Source: an uncultured Agathobaculum sp.
Lineage (GTDB): Bacteria > Bacillota > Clostridia > Oscillospirales > Butyricicoccaceae
Direction: 5' to 3'
DNA: 5,591 nt
NCBI GenBank assembly: GCA_944376955.1
Contig: CALWEB010000008.1
Span: 1 to 5,591 of the forward strand
The translations under genes and the position numbers were made by a program. The notes below the pieces were generated by a model. It saw only the letters and a list, made by a program, of their open reading frames with translations, ran no database searches and was not told the DNA's origin. Below, one piece after another: positions 5,555-5,591 of the stretch (position 1 is its first letter; every line of letters begins with the position of its first letter).

Positions 5555-5568
5555 CAGCCTTGCGGCTG
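5555..5568 (-). other. Small hairpin with GNRA (GCAA) loop on the minus strand
   Basis: Read on the minus strand, CAGCC and GGCTG form a perfect 5-bp stem closed by the stable tetraloop GCAA. It lies about 80 bases before the predicted promoter start, so it is probably not part of the ure leader if that promoter is real. No T-run follows directly. It may belong to a structured RNA extending beyond the window edge. Confidence 0.35.
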
Positions 5569-5591
5569 GAAACTATGTCCCGGTTTGCTCC

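Larger units (their letters stand above)
5447..5591. other. Non-coding right flank, possible mobile-element end or leader region
   Basis: About half of these 145 bases are G or C, against a clearly higher share in the adjacent coding DNA. All minus-strand frames I followed are broken by stops, and no protein family is recognisable. It holds a candidate minus-strand promoter (5480-5507) and a hairpin with a GCAA tetraloop on the minus strand (5555-5568). It may be the end of an insertion sequence that cut the transporter gene, or the native leader of a rearranged operon. The window ends too soon to tell. Confidence 0.4.

Noticed and set aside
1..5591. CRISPR array, tRNA or rRNA gene
   Set aside because: No regularly spaced repeats, no cloverleaf with a TTCRA-type arm, and no rRNA-like conserved blocks were seen.

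Overview
The window holds a complete urease operon on the minus strand, read from about 5446 down to 310. Its order is ureAB (fused gamma and beta subunits), ureC, ureE, ureF, ureG, ureD. The six genes abut or overlap: ATGA at ureAB/ureC, 15 bases at ureC/ureE, an 8-base overlap at ureE/ureF, 23 bases at ureF/ureG, and TAATG at ureG/ureD. They look like one transcript. Every residue expected for the urease di-nickel centre is present, so the enzyme should be catalytically competent once matured.

Upstream of ureAB, 5270-5446 encodes 58 residues that resemble the last part of an ECF-type nickel/cobalt transporter membrane component (PDGLE / NikN-like C-terminus). It ends exactly on the ureAB ribosome binding site. 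The N-terminal part of such a protein is missing. Beyond about 5447 the sequence drops from GC-rich coding DNA to about 50% GC non-coding DNA, which suggests a rearrangement or insertion junction. Nickel uptake and urease are commonly co-located because the enzyme needs two Ni(II) per active site.

The operon supplies catalytic subunits (UreAB, UreC) and all four accessory proteins of the usual maturation path. UreE delivers nickel through a GNRH histidine and a His-rich tail. UreG is the GTPase. UreF and UreD form the platform on the apo-urease. No regulator lies in the window.

Downstream of ureD, 1-309 holds no gene I can identify with confidence. It contains a conspicuous 18-bp imperfect inverted repeat (203-264), a second stem-loop (142-182), a weak terminator-like hairpin with an A/T run (101-127), and the possible start of a minus-strand gene running off the left edge.

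Organism: strong AGGAGG ribosome binding sites, the fused UreAB, and the GC-rich codon use suggest a GC-rich member of the Firmicutes/Clostridia, perhaps gut-associated. This is inference from style, not a database match. The core is an ordinary urease operon; the points worth a second look are mostly at its two edges.
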